A DNA stretch of 64,000 nt, taken from positions 100,478,513 through 100,542,512 of the forward strand of contig CM051521.1 in assembly GCA_028015205.1 (NCBI GenBank), read 5' to 3'. This document shows, in pieces, positions 1-11,915 of the stretch. How positions within the stretch are numbered: the stretch's first letter is position 1; the number at the start of each line of letters is the position of its first letter. The position numbers and the translations under genes were made by a program. The notes beneath the pieces were generated by a model that saw only the letters and a program-made list of their open reading frames with translations, was not told where the DNA came from and ran no database searches. This stretch comes from Mytilisepta virgata (Eukaryota; Mollusca; Bivalvia; Mytilida; Mytilidae).

Positions 1-874
1 TGCCACAAAAGCTTACTTTGCAGACAGAATGGCTGGATTATTTTGAGAATTTATTTGCTTGATTTTATTTCACATGCTGTTTAATGTTAGTAAATTATAT
101 AACAACTGTTAGACAGATAAATTTTATGCATAATAAAGAAATTATATTATTAAAATTAGATTTTAGATTTCATCTTTTTACTTAACTGTTACACATGTAC
201 AAAGGATGAAGCTGTTATAAAATGTGTAAAACTTTCACATTTTAAATTTATCAAAGGCATTGGGTTGTTTTAGGAATTAGCAAAAAGGGATTGTGACATA
301 AAATACAAGTGGACTCGAATAAAGAATTTTATAGCAATCTTTTTGAAAAATCTAATGGATACAGAATCATTAACCAAAGATATAAAAGAGAAAATAGAAG
401 GCAGTTGTCAGTAACAAATTTATAGAAATAAATTGTCGTTAGAATATTATAGTGATGATATTTGGGCAGTTATATGTATTTGTATCTCAAAATTTAAATT
501 TAAATTGAATCTAATTACACTGAATGTTTGTTCTTTAATATCTGTTGGGTTTTATAATGGACAGACTATAACTAAATCACCTTAAATATATTTCTAAAAT
601 TAAAATTACCAAACTGCTTCAATAACATTTATAATAAAAATATTGATATCAGAAGATACACTTAATGAGACACACTAGATAATCATTTCGAAAAATGGGT
701 CTCGACGATGAAAAAGTATATATTTTGCTTTAAAATTTGATATTCCCACTAAAAAAATAAGATGAATTACTAATTATATTCTATATACCTTCTGTGTATA
801 CATAGAGATATATCTGTGATTTGACATTGTAACATTATAATTCCTTTATTTCTTGTCTTTATTATAACACAGAC

Positions 875-1016
875 CTGCAGGTCCTATATTATTCCGTGTT
901 AACAGAACAGACACATCATGGTTATTTCCCCTGGCATACTGAGGATGGCGTGTTATCCAAGCACAAAATCTGTCAACTGTTAATCTAGCATCATTTTTTA
1001 CAATAACTGTCTTTTC
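875..1016 (-). CDS. Metalloprotease exon 7: catalytic domain before the zinc site
   Basis: A 142-nt exon with a TTTTAG acceptor. It reads EKTVIVKNDARLTVDRFCAW and then NNHDVSVLLTRNNIGPAG, matching the FC.W and DHAxLLTR segments that precede the zinc helix in reprolysins. The proposed donor CAG/GTCTGT is weaker than the others, so the 3' edge is less certain. No exon with HExxH is visible in 1-874. Confidence 0.7.
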
Positions 1017-4000
1017 CTAAAACGAAAATTCGGAAAATAACTAGATAAGAATTAACTGGAGAACAGAAAACCAAAATCAGCATGTTTTTTGAGATTTTGG
1101 TAGTGCATCTTCTGTGACAACGTTAATATGCCCGTGACACTCCAAGTTCCCGAGGGTATCACCAGCTAAGTTACTAGCATTTCGATACTATCGTGAAATC
1201 GATACTTAAAATTAATGTTATATTTTTAAAAAACGAGTATCTCCCTTGTGCAATAGCTTTGTCCTTACTAGATAGTTTTGGCTTAACCTTTTTAAGAAAA
1301 TTTTGGAATTTGAATTTGCTCTCCATCGTTTTTTGTTATTGTTTCGGTTTTCGATATTTTAGGTCTTGAGCACAACGGATGAGTCGTATATCTACGAAAT
1401 GGGCTCATATTGTGCATCAAAATTGTTATCATCATTATTTCAAAATTATTATATTTAATGTCTGAAGGTCTGAAGATTTACTAGTATGTATGTCATCGTT
1501 GACCGTTCCTATTATCCATTTAATTATTTAATTACACTGGTTAGTTTCAAGTTTCATTAACAACAGAAAAAAGTGTTTTTATGAGAAAAAAAATATTTCT
1601 ATGGTAGATATTTGTCATATTAACTCCTGTGTAGTACTTTTCCTAAACAACCTGTGTTGTACTCAATCTACTTATTGTTAACTAAGATTAAAGTGATCTG
1701 CACCAAGAGAAACTTTCATAACTAACCACTATAATCTGTTAAACAGTGTAACGGGAAATTAATGACGTAAGTAGAGAAATATATTGATATAATTACTAAA
1801 ACAATCATACTGCGGGAAAAACATACAGAACATATTATTGGGAACTATATGTTATGTTTGACATTCCATGATACGTAAAATGTTATTTTAGACAGATTTT
1901 CTCGAGTTGTACTCAAGTCAAAAGTCAGAATCAATATTACAAAATGTAAGGACAGACGTATATTCTAAAAGTACAAAAAAACATCCAAGAAAAGAGAAAC
2001 GAATATTAAAAATTTTTGAATTTGATAGTTTAATTCCAAAATCATTTCACATTATTTAAATGGCAAACATTTTTATCTTTTGAAATTCCATTGCTGAACC
2101 AACTTACATCTGATTTATCCATCAGTAGTATTTCATTTGTAACAACTTCTATATCACTCTCCAATGTGTCGTCTTTATAAATTGTATTAACCTGTGCAAA
2201 AAGAGACAAATTGTATAACCAATACAAAAAGAGACAGAAAAGATAACGTCGTTGCCTGCATTGGACAATTTTGGTGTAGATGTGGTGTTATTATCCCTAA
2301 CCTTCGGTCGAAACAATATGACTTCTTTACCACAATTAGCAAGATTGTTTAAACTGTCATTAATTGATTCATTAGTAAACAAAATTTCCCATTTTATATG
2401 AAAATGAAGCCAACTTGTATATAATTTGCATAAAAGTACTCGGTTACACTTACTATATTCATTATGGTTAAAATATACTTTTCGAGCTTGTCTTTGCCGA
2501 TAAAGTTTTGAACTGTAGGATCAACAGCTAATAAAACCTCCACGTATTTCTTAGATTCACTAGCTTGTCGTCTATTGCGTCTTCTGCTGTTTCCTTTTTT
2601 CCCAAGAATCATTTTCGTGTCGACTGTCAGTAAAAATACAGAATTATTTATGTTTAAAATAATTTGGATGCAGATCTGACAAAATTTAACGTAATGGTAC
2701 GTCTTAGCTGGAAACGGATCTAATATTAGTGGCTTGGGAAACCCCTGTTCCCGCGCGAGAAAAAAAAATGTATATGTGTTTTGTATAGACAAAACGTTTA
2801 GCAATTCTGGGTAGTGAATGCAAAAGTGCAAAGACGTTACAAACCCCGAAACCTATTGCCTTTGAGAATTTTTTGAATGTATTTTTCAGTAAAAACATCA
2901 TTGAATATATTTTTTATATAAATTTGATTTTTTCAAGTATGGGTGTTTAAAAGAGTTATTTGGAATTATCAGAATAAAATTTTCATATTTACCTTGTGAC
3001 ATAATACCCTCCTTTACACAACAGTAAAAATTTTTTTGGTTGTCTATGATTTTTTTGGACTGTGTACTAAAAAAACAGCTTAAAATGTTCCATAAATGCC
3101 CTAAATCGCTTTTATTTTCATGAAGTTCCCCAAAATAACCCTTTATTTCATTTTTATTAAAACAATATTTCGGCAGAATTAAAGGCTATGGAAAAATGGA
3201 ATATTTATTTTTGTAATGCAGTTATTTTGAAAAAAAACATTTGTTTCATTCAAAGACGCATTTTAAAACAAAATCAATGTAATTCTGCTACAATCAGACA
3301 GATGTTTAACTCGGTAAACCCAAGGCTAATGAGCAATGAAATTACAGACCGTTATCCGTTATTTTAATTAAGAAGTGGTTTCTTTTGTACTACTTCTTTC
3401 CAGTATTTTATATATTAATACATAAATTGGACAATAAATCCCCAGTATACAAATTAGTTATGTTTCTTGTTCATTATTATGACATGTTGTTTATATCATA
3501 TACATTAGCAACTACGTAGTGATGTTTTGTGTCATTGTATAAAAACAAATCAGTTATGGAAGTATAAACGTGTTATAAATAAAGCAGAAACGTCAAAAGT
3601 AAAAACATTCTAACATTTTTGAAAGTTCTCCGCATCATTTATCAAAATCAAGAGTTTTTGTTTGAAATAAATTGTTTTGCAAAACGGAGAAAATTTTACC
3701 GTCTTTGTCTGTTGTTATTGTTGGACAAACTCGTTGGAATCCAGGTTCGTTACTATTTCTATCATACGTATTGTTTATTCTGCTACATACCTGAAACTTT
3801 ACAGGCTGTTAACATGTGTAATCCTGTTCTGTGGTAATCATTGTTTAAACTTTCTATAAACAACTCGTATTTATTCGTCAATATGTAACCATTCTGTAAA
3901 TAAAGCCTCGTAATATTATTTTGTATTCCAATTGTATCGGGACGAACAATGCGGGTTTCCTTTTTATACTGAATTTTAGTTGTGATTTCAGGTTATCAAG

Positions 4001-7000
4001 TTTTTTTTTCACTGGGGTGTTCATAGAAGAAATGTCTAGACAAGACATATGTACAACATATACATGTATGCAAAAAACAAAATGGATGACACGAAAGGTC
4101 AACAATGACAAACCAATCAATCAAGTCATCCAACAGACAAGAGCGAAAAACACAAACATAAACATAACAGAGAGTCAGGATAGTCTGAATTGGTACAAAA
4201 ACTTAACAATGCTGGGGTTAAACCGGTTTTATGGGTACTCAAATCCCCCCCTTATTATCCGACACTGGTGTATAAAAATACTATAAAAGCCAATACAGTA
4301 TGATTACCAACAAGGTGACCGCTCGCTAGAATTGCACGATTTGGTTAGATGTTAGATAATTTAGATAGTAGGGACAGAGCAGCTAAGACTCTCATAGCTG
4401 CTGGTTGGAATCTGTCACTCTAATAATCTTGTCATAGAGTTCAATAGAAATCTGCAGTATTCGTGAGAGGCCAGTATAAATCCAGTATTCAAGTCATTGG
4501 GAGAAAGAGCAATTTTTACATAATTACACAAAATTTCATATTTGTAGCCCTTTATGTGAAAGATCTTAAGCAACTTCCAAGTTTCCGTGAGTTATTGAGT
4601 AATTAGATTGTATTTTTATCAAGATTCATTTATCTTCTGACATTAGAAAATCTTGCATCGGCGAACTCTTTCTTTCTTTTCATTTCTCTGATAGATTCTT
4701 TGATTCTACTTTTGATGCACAAGATGTGCACATTTCGTCGATTTACGACAGTTGTGCTCAGCGCCTTTAATGTTGAAAGCACATTTCGTCGATTTACGAC
4801 AGTTGTGCTCAACGCCTTTAATGTTGAAAGCACATTTCGTCGATTTACGACAGTTGTTCTCAACGCCTTTAATGTTGAAAGCACATTTCATCGATTTACG
4901 ACAGTTGTGCTCAACGCCTTTAATGTTGAAAGCACATTTCGTCTATTTACGACAGTTGTGCTCAACGCCTTTAATGTTGAAAACAATAATTTAAAACGTT
5001 GAAGAGTATAATCTAAAAATGTCAAAATTACCAAAATGTCACAATGACCAAAATGAAAACGGCAAACCCATTATAGGGATAGAGATATTCCTTAGTTTTA
5101 ATCAAATTTAACATTTTTGTAAGAGTAGCATATTCAAATAATAATTTTAACTTTTAGCATTAAAGAAAACAGCTTATTTTCAAATTTTCTAATGTGTAAA
5201 AGCATATTAAAGCAAACAAGAACACCAATACAATAAATAAGAAACATACCATGCTATTACAAACTGAAATGGCGACAATACTCCCCGATACTCCAACAAC
5301 ATGTCCTTGGTATGAACAAATATCTTCTAAGTTTGTTGCTAGAGTTACATTATCGTCCTGCCAAACTAGACTAGCCGTTGGTGGACTTAAAATAGTCCTT
5401 TCTAGCAATAGAACATTTTTACCATTTTTCCAATTAAATGCAATATAAAAGTTACTGTATGTAGATATTGATAAATTATTAAAATCACTTATAAATTGTC
5501 CTTGACTGTCTGATATGTATGGTATAATCACAGATTTTTCTTCATCTAAACAAACTGGACGTAGCGACCCTAGAAAGATAAAACAATGAGCTAGAATTTT
5601 GTTATAAAGAACACGGGTAAACAACCTTATTTATGTAGGTCAGTTTTAAGATACAATAGTAAAAAGCATGATCTACTGCTCTCTGAACAATATGTGTAAC
5701 CAAAGGATATATATGCCCGTCCCAAGGAGTTGTTTGTAGGGAAAGTAATAGGTTATTGTTGTTTGTATCTTTATTCTTAATTTAACATGAATTACAATAA
5801 GATAAATAAAGATAAATAATAAAATTATACACAGAAAAGAGAAATCACAGAAGTTAACAAAGCGGATAAATTTACACAGCCTCATTATATTTGTTTTCTT
5901 TTTAAAACTAGGCACCCGTGATGTAACACGGGAGGTACACCGGATAGGGAAGACACTCTTGATCGGGAATGTCAGGTCATAAGCCTGACCGTAGTGGTTA
6001 ACATGTTTGGAGAGTGCTACGCTCTCGAACCTGCACGCTAAAGACCCCTTCTGTGGTTTCCTTTTGTGTTCCGTCCCATTCCTTTTTGAATCAGAAAATT
6101 GTTGAACTGGTTCTCGTCATGAAGAACACGAAATATTTTGGAAACAATTTCCTTTCCCAAATCATTCATATAGGTAAAGTCAAGAAATACCAAAGGGATA
6201 TTCCAAGGAAGGGGAAATGGAAACAACTGACAAACTCCGGAGAATACGAAGACAAGACCAAAACAATACATGCACTACAATTAAAAACTAAAAACATATG
6301 AACAACATGGACCCCACCAAAAAACTGGAGGTAGACTCCGGTGATCTGGAAAATTTACAAATTCTGTTTTCTCTAGATAATTGTAAATTATTCAACCGTC
6401 CTGTTTCATTTCGTAATTTATGATTCCAGCGAAAAAAGTGAGGACCAAATTCATATTTTTCAACCAATTTGATGGCAAGTTTGATTCATTTTACAAAATG
6501 AGAGTAATTTATGTGTCAAAAAGAATATAGTTTCGAATGGGTTCTTTTATTATTATCATTTTTTTTATCATCCTTTTATAGACTATTCAATTTTGGCTGT
6601 TGCTTTATTGCTGACGGCAACAGGGCGTACTAGAAAACATGGATTGGGGCCATGGGCTCAAAATATCACGGGTTCAAAAATGATGGGCTCATGGGATGGG
6701 GTTATGGGCTCAAAAAATTATGGGTTCTGGGAAAAAAATACGCAAAAATTGTTTTTTCAATTCTTAAAAGTTTGTAGCTATTTTGAAGAAATATTATTTA
6801 GGTCGTAAAATTGTCAGAATTACATCTGATGATCCCTCAAGACATGCAACATGGCTACAATCGTAGAACATAATTTTGTTTTAGACTGCTCTCAACAATT
6901 TGAACCAAAATAAAAATGTATATGAACATTATGGCATTATTGTTCTTAGTTGTGTTCAATGTCCGTCCTGTCAACCAACACAGATGTGGCTACTATAAAT

Positions 7001-10000
7001 AGCAGCTTACATCTAAGCATAATTTTGATGGGTGTTTTTTCTGGGGTTGTTATCAGCCCCACTTAAGAAATCACCAAATTTCAAATTTAACATGTCACTT
7101 CAATTATAGTTTGTAAAATTGATAAATACAACGTGTTACTAGGCTACTGTAACAAAAGATGATATAGGTGATTAATAAAATTAATAAAAATGTTTTGATA
7201 AAATGAGCAGATATTGAAAAAGTAAAAAAAGTTAAGGAATAGTGATACAAAAAATAGCAATCTTATGAAGAATGTAAATGGTGATTTCAACATTATATTT
7301 TATAAGTATCAGGTGAAAAATAAAAGCATTCAAGAATCTGTACATGTATTTAGAGATAAAGCAAAATAAAAATTAGTCTTTCTGTTTCAGTTGAAAAAAG
7401 AACGTCAAATTGAATGAAAAATATAGGATAAAGTAGATAATTGCCCCTCATATCCACCTTGTATCTGGAGAACTTTATGATAAAGATACAGTTCTTCGAC
7501 TTTTAACAGCAAATATGGAGAAGAGGAAGATTATTGAAAATGATATGTATACGGAAAGAAAAAGGACAAACATTGACCCTTCTGCATGGACACTTTTGAT
7601 ACTCCATATCTCAGGTACCGTTACATTGTGTAGAAAAGTCATATTAAAAGTCAACTTTTTGGCTGAAATTCATTCATCAGAGTAATTACTTCTATTTAAA
7701 TTTCCTTTTACAAACCATTAATAGAGATACACACTTACTTAGCATACCGAAGAACAAATATTTTTTCTTCGATATGCTGAACGCAGATATCACCCCATGA
7801 CAGTATACCTCCTGCTTTTAAAATTATACAATGATTCAAGAGCCCATCCCATGAGCCCATCATTTTTTAGCCTATGAGCCCATCCCATCAACCCACGATA
7901 TTTTGAGCCCATGGCCCCATCCCACGAGCCCACCCCATGAGCCCATTCCATGTTTTCTTGTATGCCCGGTAACAGTTGCAATTTAAACAGTTGGTAGTTC
8001 GTACATAGTAAAATTCCAAAGACATGCACTAGCTACTTTGTAGACACCGGCTTAGATAAATTTACTCTACTGACATAAAAACATGTAAGTTACGCAAGTT
8101 TTGCTAATTCAAGGTTCCTATGTAATCAATTTTAGTTATACACCGTCAGCAGCACTTTAAAAGTTAATTAAAAATTGACATATTTATTACTTACAAATGG
8201 AATAGAACATGTAGAACTTACCAGAACATATGGTGAAGATAATCAGGCTCTGCAAGAGATAAAATATATCTTTTTTTCCCGAATATGCCAAAGATTATTT
8301 ATTCAATCGAAAGATCCATAAGTGATTATTGAAGGTTAATATAGATCCATAGACGATTATTAATGATTAATTACGATATTACTACAAAATTCATGCATTA
8401 AAATTTATACTCATGTATGATAAAATTAATAGTATATATATAAAATATTGAAATACAGTCAAACCTGTCTTATGTGACCTTCTAAGTGAGAGCAGAAATA
8501 TGGTGACTAAAGACAGGTGGTCTTTATATACAGGTTAATTTGATATAGAATGCATTACAAAGGGAATTTGAAATGATGGCATTTAAAGACAGACTATTGC
8601 TTAATACAGGTGGTCGGTAAAGGAGATTTGACTGTGCAATCATATCTTGTACATGATAACTATTAAGTCTTACAGAGCATTCATTCAACAATTCCTGTCT
8701 ACGAAAACTGATACAATATTTAGCCGAAAATTGTTAGTCGGAGTTTTCCTTGACATGGTCCAGCCAAGAAATAAGGTGAATCTAGGACTAATGTAATTGC
8801 ATGTTTTATATCTTCATACTTACAGTTTTATATCATACCATATCTCTTGTTTTTCCAGTGTCCTAAGTTTTATTTTTGTATACATTAATATTCCGTATAT
8901 CAGTGATTTCGAAGGTGTTGTCCAACGAAATGCTTCTTGTTTGAATTTTTGTTTTGCTCCGTTGTGAAAATGTCGATATTTTAATTTTTGTTTTAAGGTC
9001 AGAACGTTTGTCTCCAAATAGTTAAAACTTTAACTTGGAAAATTTTGCGTAATTTACTCTTTCATTCTGGATGAAGAAGGGGCTTTTGCATGTGTTTACT
9101 AATCTTCAATAGATCTGCATCTTGCTTTGACCTGGATTTTAGACATGGACACAATAATAAATCAAGCATCGAAGGGGGTCACTGTAATTTCTAAAAACTG
9201 TGAAAGTTTGTATCATTTACATTTTTTTTTAAATTTTATTAATAATTATACGTTAAACATATATATAATTACAAAAAGTTACTTCGTGCAAATATCTTAA
9301 TATTTTACCACTATATTTATTTATATACTGGCTTACCACAAGTATTGATATTGAAGATAAATTCTTGAAACAAATACCTACATGTACATTACAAAAGTTC
9401 AAATTTATTGCTGCTCATTTTAAAGTCACACTTATAAAAAATTTCGGGCCTCGCAGTAAATTCAAGAAGAACGCTATTGAGCAGATTTCGCTCACGCTGC
9501 AATCCCCATCACCAAATTACATACAATAACACGTGATGACGATAATCATGCATTGTTACGGTTACAAAATTAGCATTTTCGGTCCTGGGACAGGAAAATA
9601 CCATAATTTGCCGGACCATCTCACAAAACAAGTACAAAACATAAATATATATACAATCACAGGGCATACCGAGATTTATGTAGTTAGACTGATATAATTT
9701 GGGCAATTAATACCAATGAGAAAAATAAGATCTCAGATAAACATTAAGCCAAAGTTTAAAAATGATAAAAAAAAAATTCCAGAATAAATGCAGCATAACT
9801 GAAATAGTAATCGGTTGCCAATATTTCCTCTGTTTTTTATAAGTTTGAATTCGATATCATGATTCTATATTACTTATTTGAATATATAAAAATCCCCAGC
9901 GCAGACCATGTTTGCTCATACATGTATGTCAATCAGAAATAAGAATTGAGTCATTGTGAATTAAGATACATTGTGTAAACTAATGTCACACGTAATGGTT

Positions 10001-10661
10001 TATGTTTACAATTAGGGCATACTTTATACTATAAGGAATAAACTATCTATAAGACTATCATGACTCGCTTTGATTCTATATTTGTGATTTGTGCTCTCTT
10101 ATTTCTGTCGATCGGGTGGTCTTTCTGTATCCATTTCATGCTTTATGTACCAGTTATAATCTATAAGATCCCACGGCGGGTCGCGCTTACGCTTTGCCCC
10201 ACTTACCGAAACCATATTTTTACGATTTCTTTCTGCTCTAGACCGAAACGACAACCCAAATAATTGTTGAAGAACAGATTCACATGACCAAAAGCTCAAA
10301 ACAAAACTATGCATATCAAAGCTGCAAAAAGGGTGATACTCGTTAGCGTCAACAAAACCAATTTTTCATGTATGTTGGAGTCCACCAACAAAGGCATCCA
10401 CACACTTGTAGAAGTAAATATTTTGTGATTTCAAATGTTTTGAAAATTTTTAGAACATCAGAATTCATACGCATTTAATTAAATGTAATTGAAATTGCAA
10501 AGACATATATTTGTTTTATTTGGGAAAAAGCAGTTTGATAAATCAGTGATTTCGAAATCCTGTTGTATTAAAATGTATATTATAAGATATAATATAGATT
10601 TTTGCAGAAAATAATATATGCTTACCTGATATAAAACCAGAATTATTCCTAGAGAGATCAT
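875..10661 (-). CDS. Secreted M12B metalloprotease (ADAM/ADAMTS-like), 5' seven coding exons, incomplete
   Basis: Seven exons on the minus strand (10661-10626, 8249-8222, 5569-5250, 3893-3791, 2623-2454, 2191-2108, 1016-875) join in phase through AG/GT sites to give about 294 residues. In order: a hydrophobic signal peptide beginning MISLGIILVLYQ, a pep_M12B-type propeptide (CSYQGHVVGVSGSIVAIS, then YELFIESL), a basic furin-like site RRRNRR, then the start of the reprolysin domain (KKYVEVLLAVD, GKDKLEKYILTIMNIVNTIY, and further on RFCAWITRHP and VSVLLTR). Family knowledge: such enzymes are secreted zymogens, freed by furin-type cleavage, that cut extracellular matrix or cell-surface proteins. 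The HExxHxxGxxH zinc site is expected in the next exon, off the left edge, so catalytic competence cannot be judged. I cannot separate ADAM from ADAMTS because the C-terminal domains are outside the window. The gene model is inference from phase-consistent splice sites. Confidence 0.75.
2108..2191 (-). CDS. Metalloprotease exon 6: catalytic domain
   Basis: An 84-nt phase-0 exon between TTTGCACAG and GTAAGT. It encodes VNTIYKDDTLESDIEVVT, directly continuing NI from exon 5 to give the conserved NIVNxIY motif of ADAM and ADAMTS proteases. Confidence 0.8.
2454..2623 (-). CDS. Metalloprotease exon 5: furin site and start of catalytic domain
   Basis: A 170-nt exon between CTGACAG and GTAAGT. It encodes the basic run RRRNRR, a likely proprotein convertase cleavage site, then SKKYVEVLLAVDPTVQNFIG and KLEKYILTIMNI, the first strand and helix of reprolysin (M12B) catalytic domains. 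It ends in phase 0 at ATA and continues as V-N-T-I-Y in the next exon. Confidence 0.85.
3791..3893 (-). CDS. Metalloprotease exon 4: propeptide C-terminal part
   Basis: A 103-nt exon between TTTACAG and GTATGT. It reads NGYILTNKYELFIESLNND, matching the 'G.I...Y.IEPL' region that follows the QGHV motif in M12B propeptides. The length 3n+1 supplies exactly the one base needed by exon 5. The exon is too short to show up as a long ORF and was found by looking for the missing phase. Confidence 0.75.
4729..4983. repeat. Five-copy 51-bp tandem repeat
   Basis: Unit starts CACATTTCGTCGATTTACGA and recurs at 4729, 4780, 4831, 4882 and 4933 with only a few substitutions. Each unit holds two small dyads: GTCG-ATTTA-CGAC and TCAAC-N9-GTTGA. 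Because 51 is divisible by 3, several frames stay open on both strands and mimic a repetitive protein; I see no coding support. It lies in the intron between metalloprotease exons 3 and 4. Confidence 0.9.
5250..5569 (-). CDS. Metalloprotease exon 3: M12B propeptide
   Basis: A 320-nt open exon with a TTTCTAG acceptor and GTATGT donor. The product contains NVLLLERTILSPP and DICSYQGHVVGVSGSIVAIS, the signature of the M12B propeptide family, in which the prodomain keeps the protease latent. It starts at codon position 2 (taking one base from exon 2) and ends on a complete ATG codon, so exon 4 must begin in phase 0, which it does. Confidence 0.8.
5937..6150 (+). mobile_element. SINE-like repeat fragment
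   Basis: Shares the ordered blocks 'CTGTGAT..CACGGG', 'GTCAGGTCAT..AGCCTGACCG', 'GTTTGGAGA.TGC.AC', 'CTGCACGCTAAAGACCC' and 'GAACTGGTTCTCGTC' with the better preserved copy at 38922-39315. The 3' end is lost and abuts an inverted retroelement fragment. CTCTCGAACC resembles a pol III B box. Confidence 0.6.
6168..6350 (-). mobile_element. 3' end fragment of a GTNCAPLL-type RT element, inverted
   Basis: Reverse complement of the stretch after the RT stop codon at 12604-12787 (shared blocks GGTGGGGTCCATGTTGTTCA, CTCCGGAGTTTGTCAGTTGT and TTTGGTATTTCTTGACTTTA). It therefore marks a 5'-truncated copy of the same retroelement family in the opposite orientation. Confidence 0.7.
6623..7967. mobile_element. 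1.34-kb TIR element with GGGCTCATGGGATGGG-type subterminal repeats
   Basis: Left end GGGCGTACTAGAAAACATGG and right end (reverse complement) GGGCATACAAGAAAACATGG form imperfect terminal inverted repeats. They are followed on both sides by arrays of GGGCTCATGGGATGGG-like motifs (about 6640-6730 and 7838-7955). Flanks GGCAACAG and GGTAACAG may be an imperfect 8-bp target duplication, which would suggest a hAT-like element. Inside, 7437-7685 (+) is open for 82 codons and looks coding-like (for example ELYDKDTVLRLLTANMEKRK), but I do not recognise it. No intact transposase. Confidence 0.6.
8222..8249 (-). CDS. Metalloprotease exon 2: 28-nt microexon completing the signal peptide
   Basis: Bounded by a CTCTTGCAG acceptor and a GTAAGT donor. 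Read in phase 0 it gives SLIIFTICS plus the first base of a glycine codon, which the next exon completes. The joined N-terminus reads as an unbroken hydrophobic stretch of about 20 residues followed by SLRPVCLDEE, as expected for signal peptide and mature start. It is short, so the support is phase agreement on both sides and the sense of the product. Confidence 0.55.
8455..8635. mobile_element. Short MITE with ACAGTCAAAC ends
   Basis: Terminal inverted repeat ACAGTCAAACCTGTCT at the left against ACAGTCAAATCTCCT (reverse complement) at the right, about 180 bp in total and non-coding. A clear target-site duplication is not visible. It lies between metalloprotease exons 1 and 2. Confidence 0.6.
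10626..10661 (-). CDS. Metalloprotease exon 1: start codon and first half of signal peptide
   Basis: Twelve codons (MISLGIILVLYQ) from ATG at 10661-10659 to a GTAAGC donor at 10625-10620. The frame stays open upstream to another ATG, but starting here gives a compact N-terminus, a hydrophobic core and, after splicing, a normal signal peptide. Phase 0 at the donor matches the next exon. The 5' UTR boundary is unknown. Confidence 0.55.
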
Positions 10662-11915
10662 AATTATAACACAGCTATCACAGTTAAAACATATCTTTAC
10701 AGTTTCTGACCTTATATCACAAAATCTTATCAAGATAGATGAGGTCAATTCTGCACAATGGCCTTGTATTTTAGTACAGATTAGTGTTTCTTCGGAAATT
10801 TATCAAAATATGAGTGTAAACCTAAAACAAACAAATTGCCACGTGCACACGTAGACAATGTTTGTGTTCTGATGTTTGATGCATGTAAAATTGTCATGGA
10901 TCAAAAATAAAATGGTTTGACGTCTGTTCCTGAGTACTTGACTCAGACGTAGGGAAAGCGTAAAACACTTTGTTCTCAGCGTGGATAACGAATTGCGTTA
11001 AATACCATTAACGAGACTTGCAATGTTGTGGTTTTGTTAATTAATGATACAGACGCTTGCTTTGAAAGAATCATCGATGTCATAAATATACATTAACTAG
11101 AAGGCTTTAGTATCACAAGGAACTAAAGATCAGAGGAAATTCAGACTATCATTTTTTCTAATTAATGAGATTCAGTCGTTACATGCTTAATAGATTTAGG
11201 GTACTAAGTTCATAGTAGTACTACTTCTGACGTAATAGAATAAAAAAAAATCTAATGCGCAAAACGTTTGCTTTGAAGAGAAAGTAACCGACTTTTGACG
11301 CACTTCATTTTTTGGAAGTCGGTTTTGAAGGTGTTTTTTTTTTTTACATTCACCAGCCCCACAATCCACGCCTTTGCATTTCCAGTTTATTGTTACATTT
11401 AAAAATGATTATTGTTAAGAAATTTCTTTATAAAATATCCTATTCTTTCCTTTTTATGATATTTATTTATTACTACTCTGATTGTCTCTCCAGTGTGTTA
11501 TATCAATAAAAATTGTCGGGCATTTATTGATTCAACTTACATGTCAGATTGATTAATGCACGTACTGTTATACGGAGATTAAAATTGATCGATCCGAATA
11601 GAGGTTTCCATATCTATCTGAAAGTACCAGTCGTGGTCCACTTAGAACAAAATTTTGGCGGAATTTAATTTAGCGACTTCAGTTTTACCGCTAAAATAAG
11701 CGAAAATAAGCACCCCGCTAAAATAACCCGCTATACGGTATCAAAGTCATGAGATAAAGAGGAGTCCTTGAGTTCAAAACTGAAGGCAATACTGCCAATA
11801 GCATTGAAAACAATTACTACAGATATAACAAAAAATATCAAATTAACAAAAGAGAATAAGAAAAAAAAACAGAACAGAACAACGACTATATCACTAGTAT
11901 GAAATAAAGTAAGTA
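10662..11915. other. Upstream flank of the metalloprotease gene; no gene seen
   Basis: AT-rich sequence between the first coding exon and the RT fragment. It must hold the 5' UTR and promoter of the metalloprotease gene, but I could not place a TATA box or initiator with confidence. Confidence 0.4.

Noticed and set aside
2230..2382. Minus-strand stretch reading SINDSLNNLANCGKEVILF as a possible extra metalloprotease exon
   Set aside because: It lies between exons 5 and 6, which already join in phase as NIVNTIY; including it would break the conserved domain.
4700..5002. Repetitive protein frames on both strands
   Set aside because: Produced by the 51-bp tandem repeat, whose period is divisible by three; open on both strands and in more than one frame.
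7790..8029. Protein frame rich in MGSWDGAMGS
   Set aside because: It translates the subterminal GGGCTCATGGGATGGG motif array of the 6.6-8.0 kb element.
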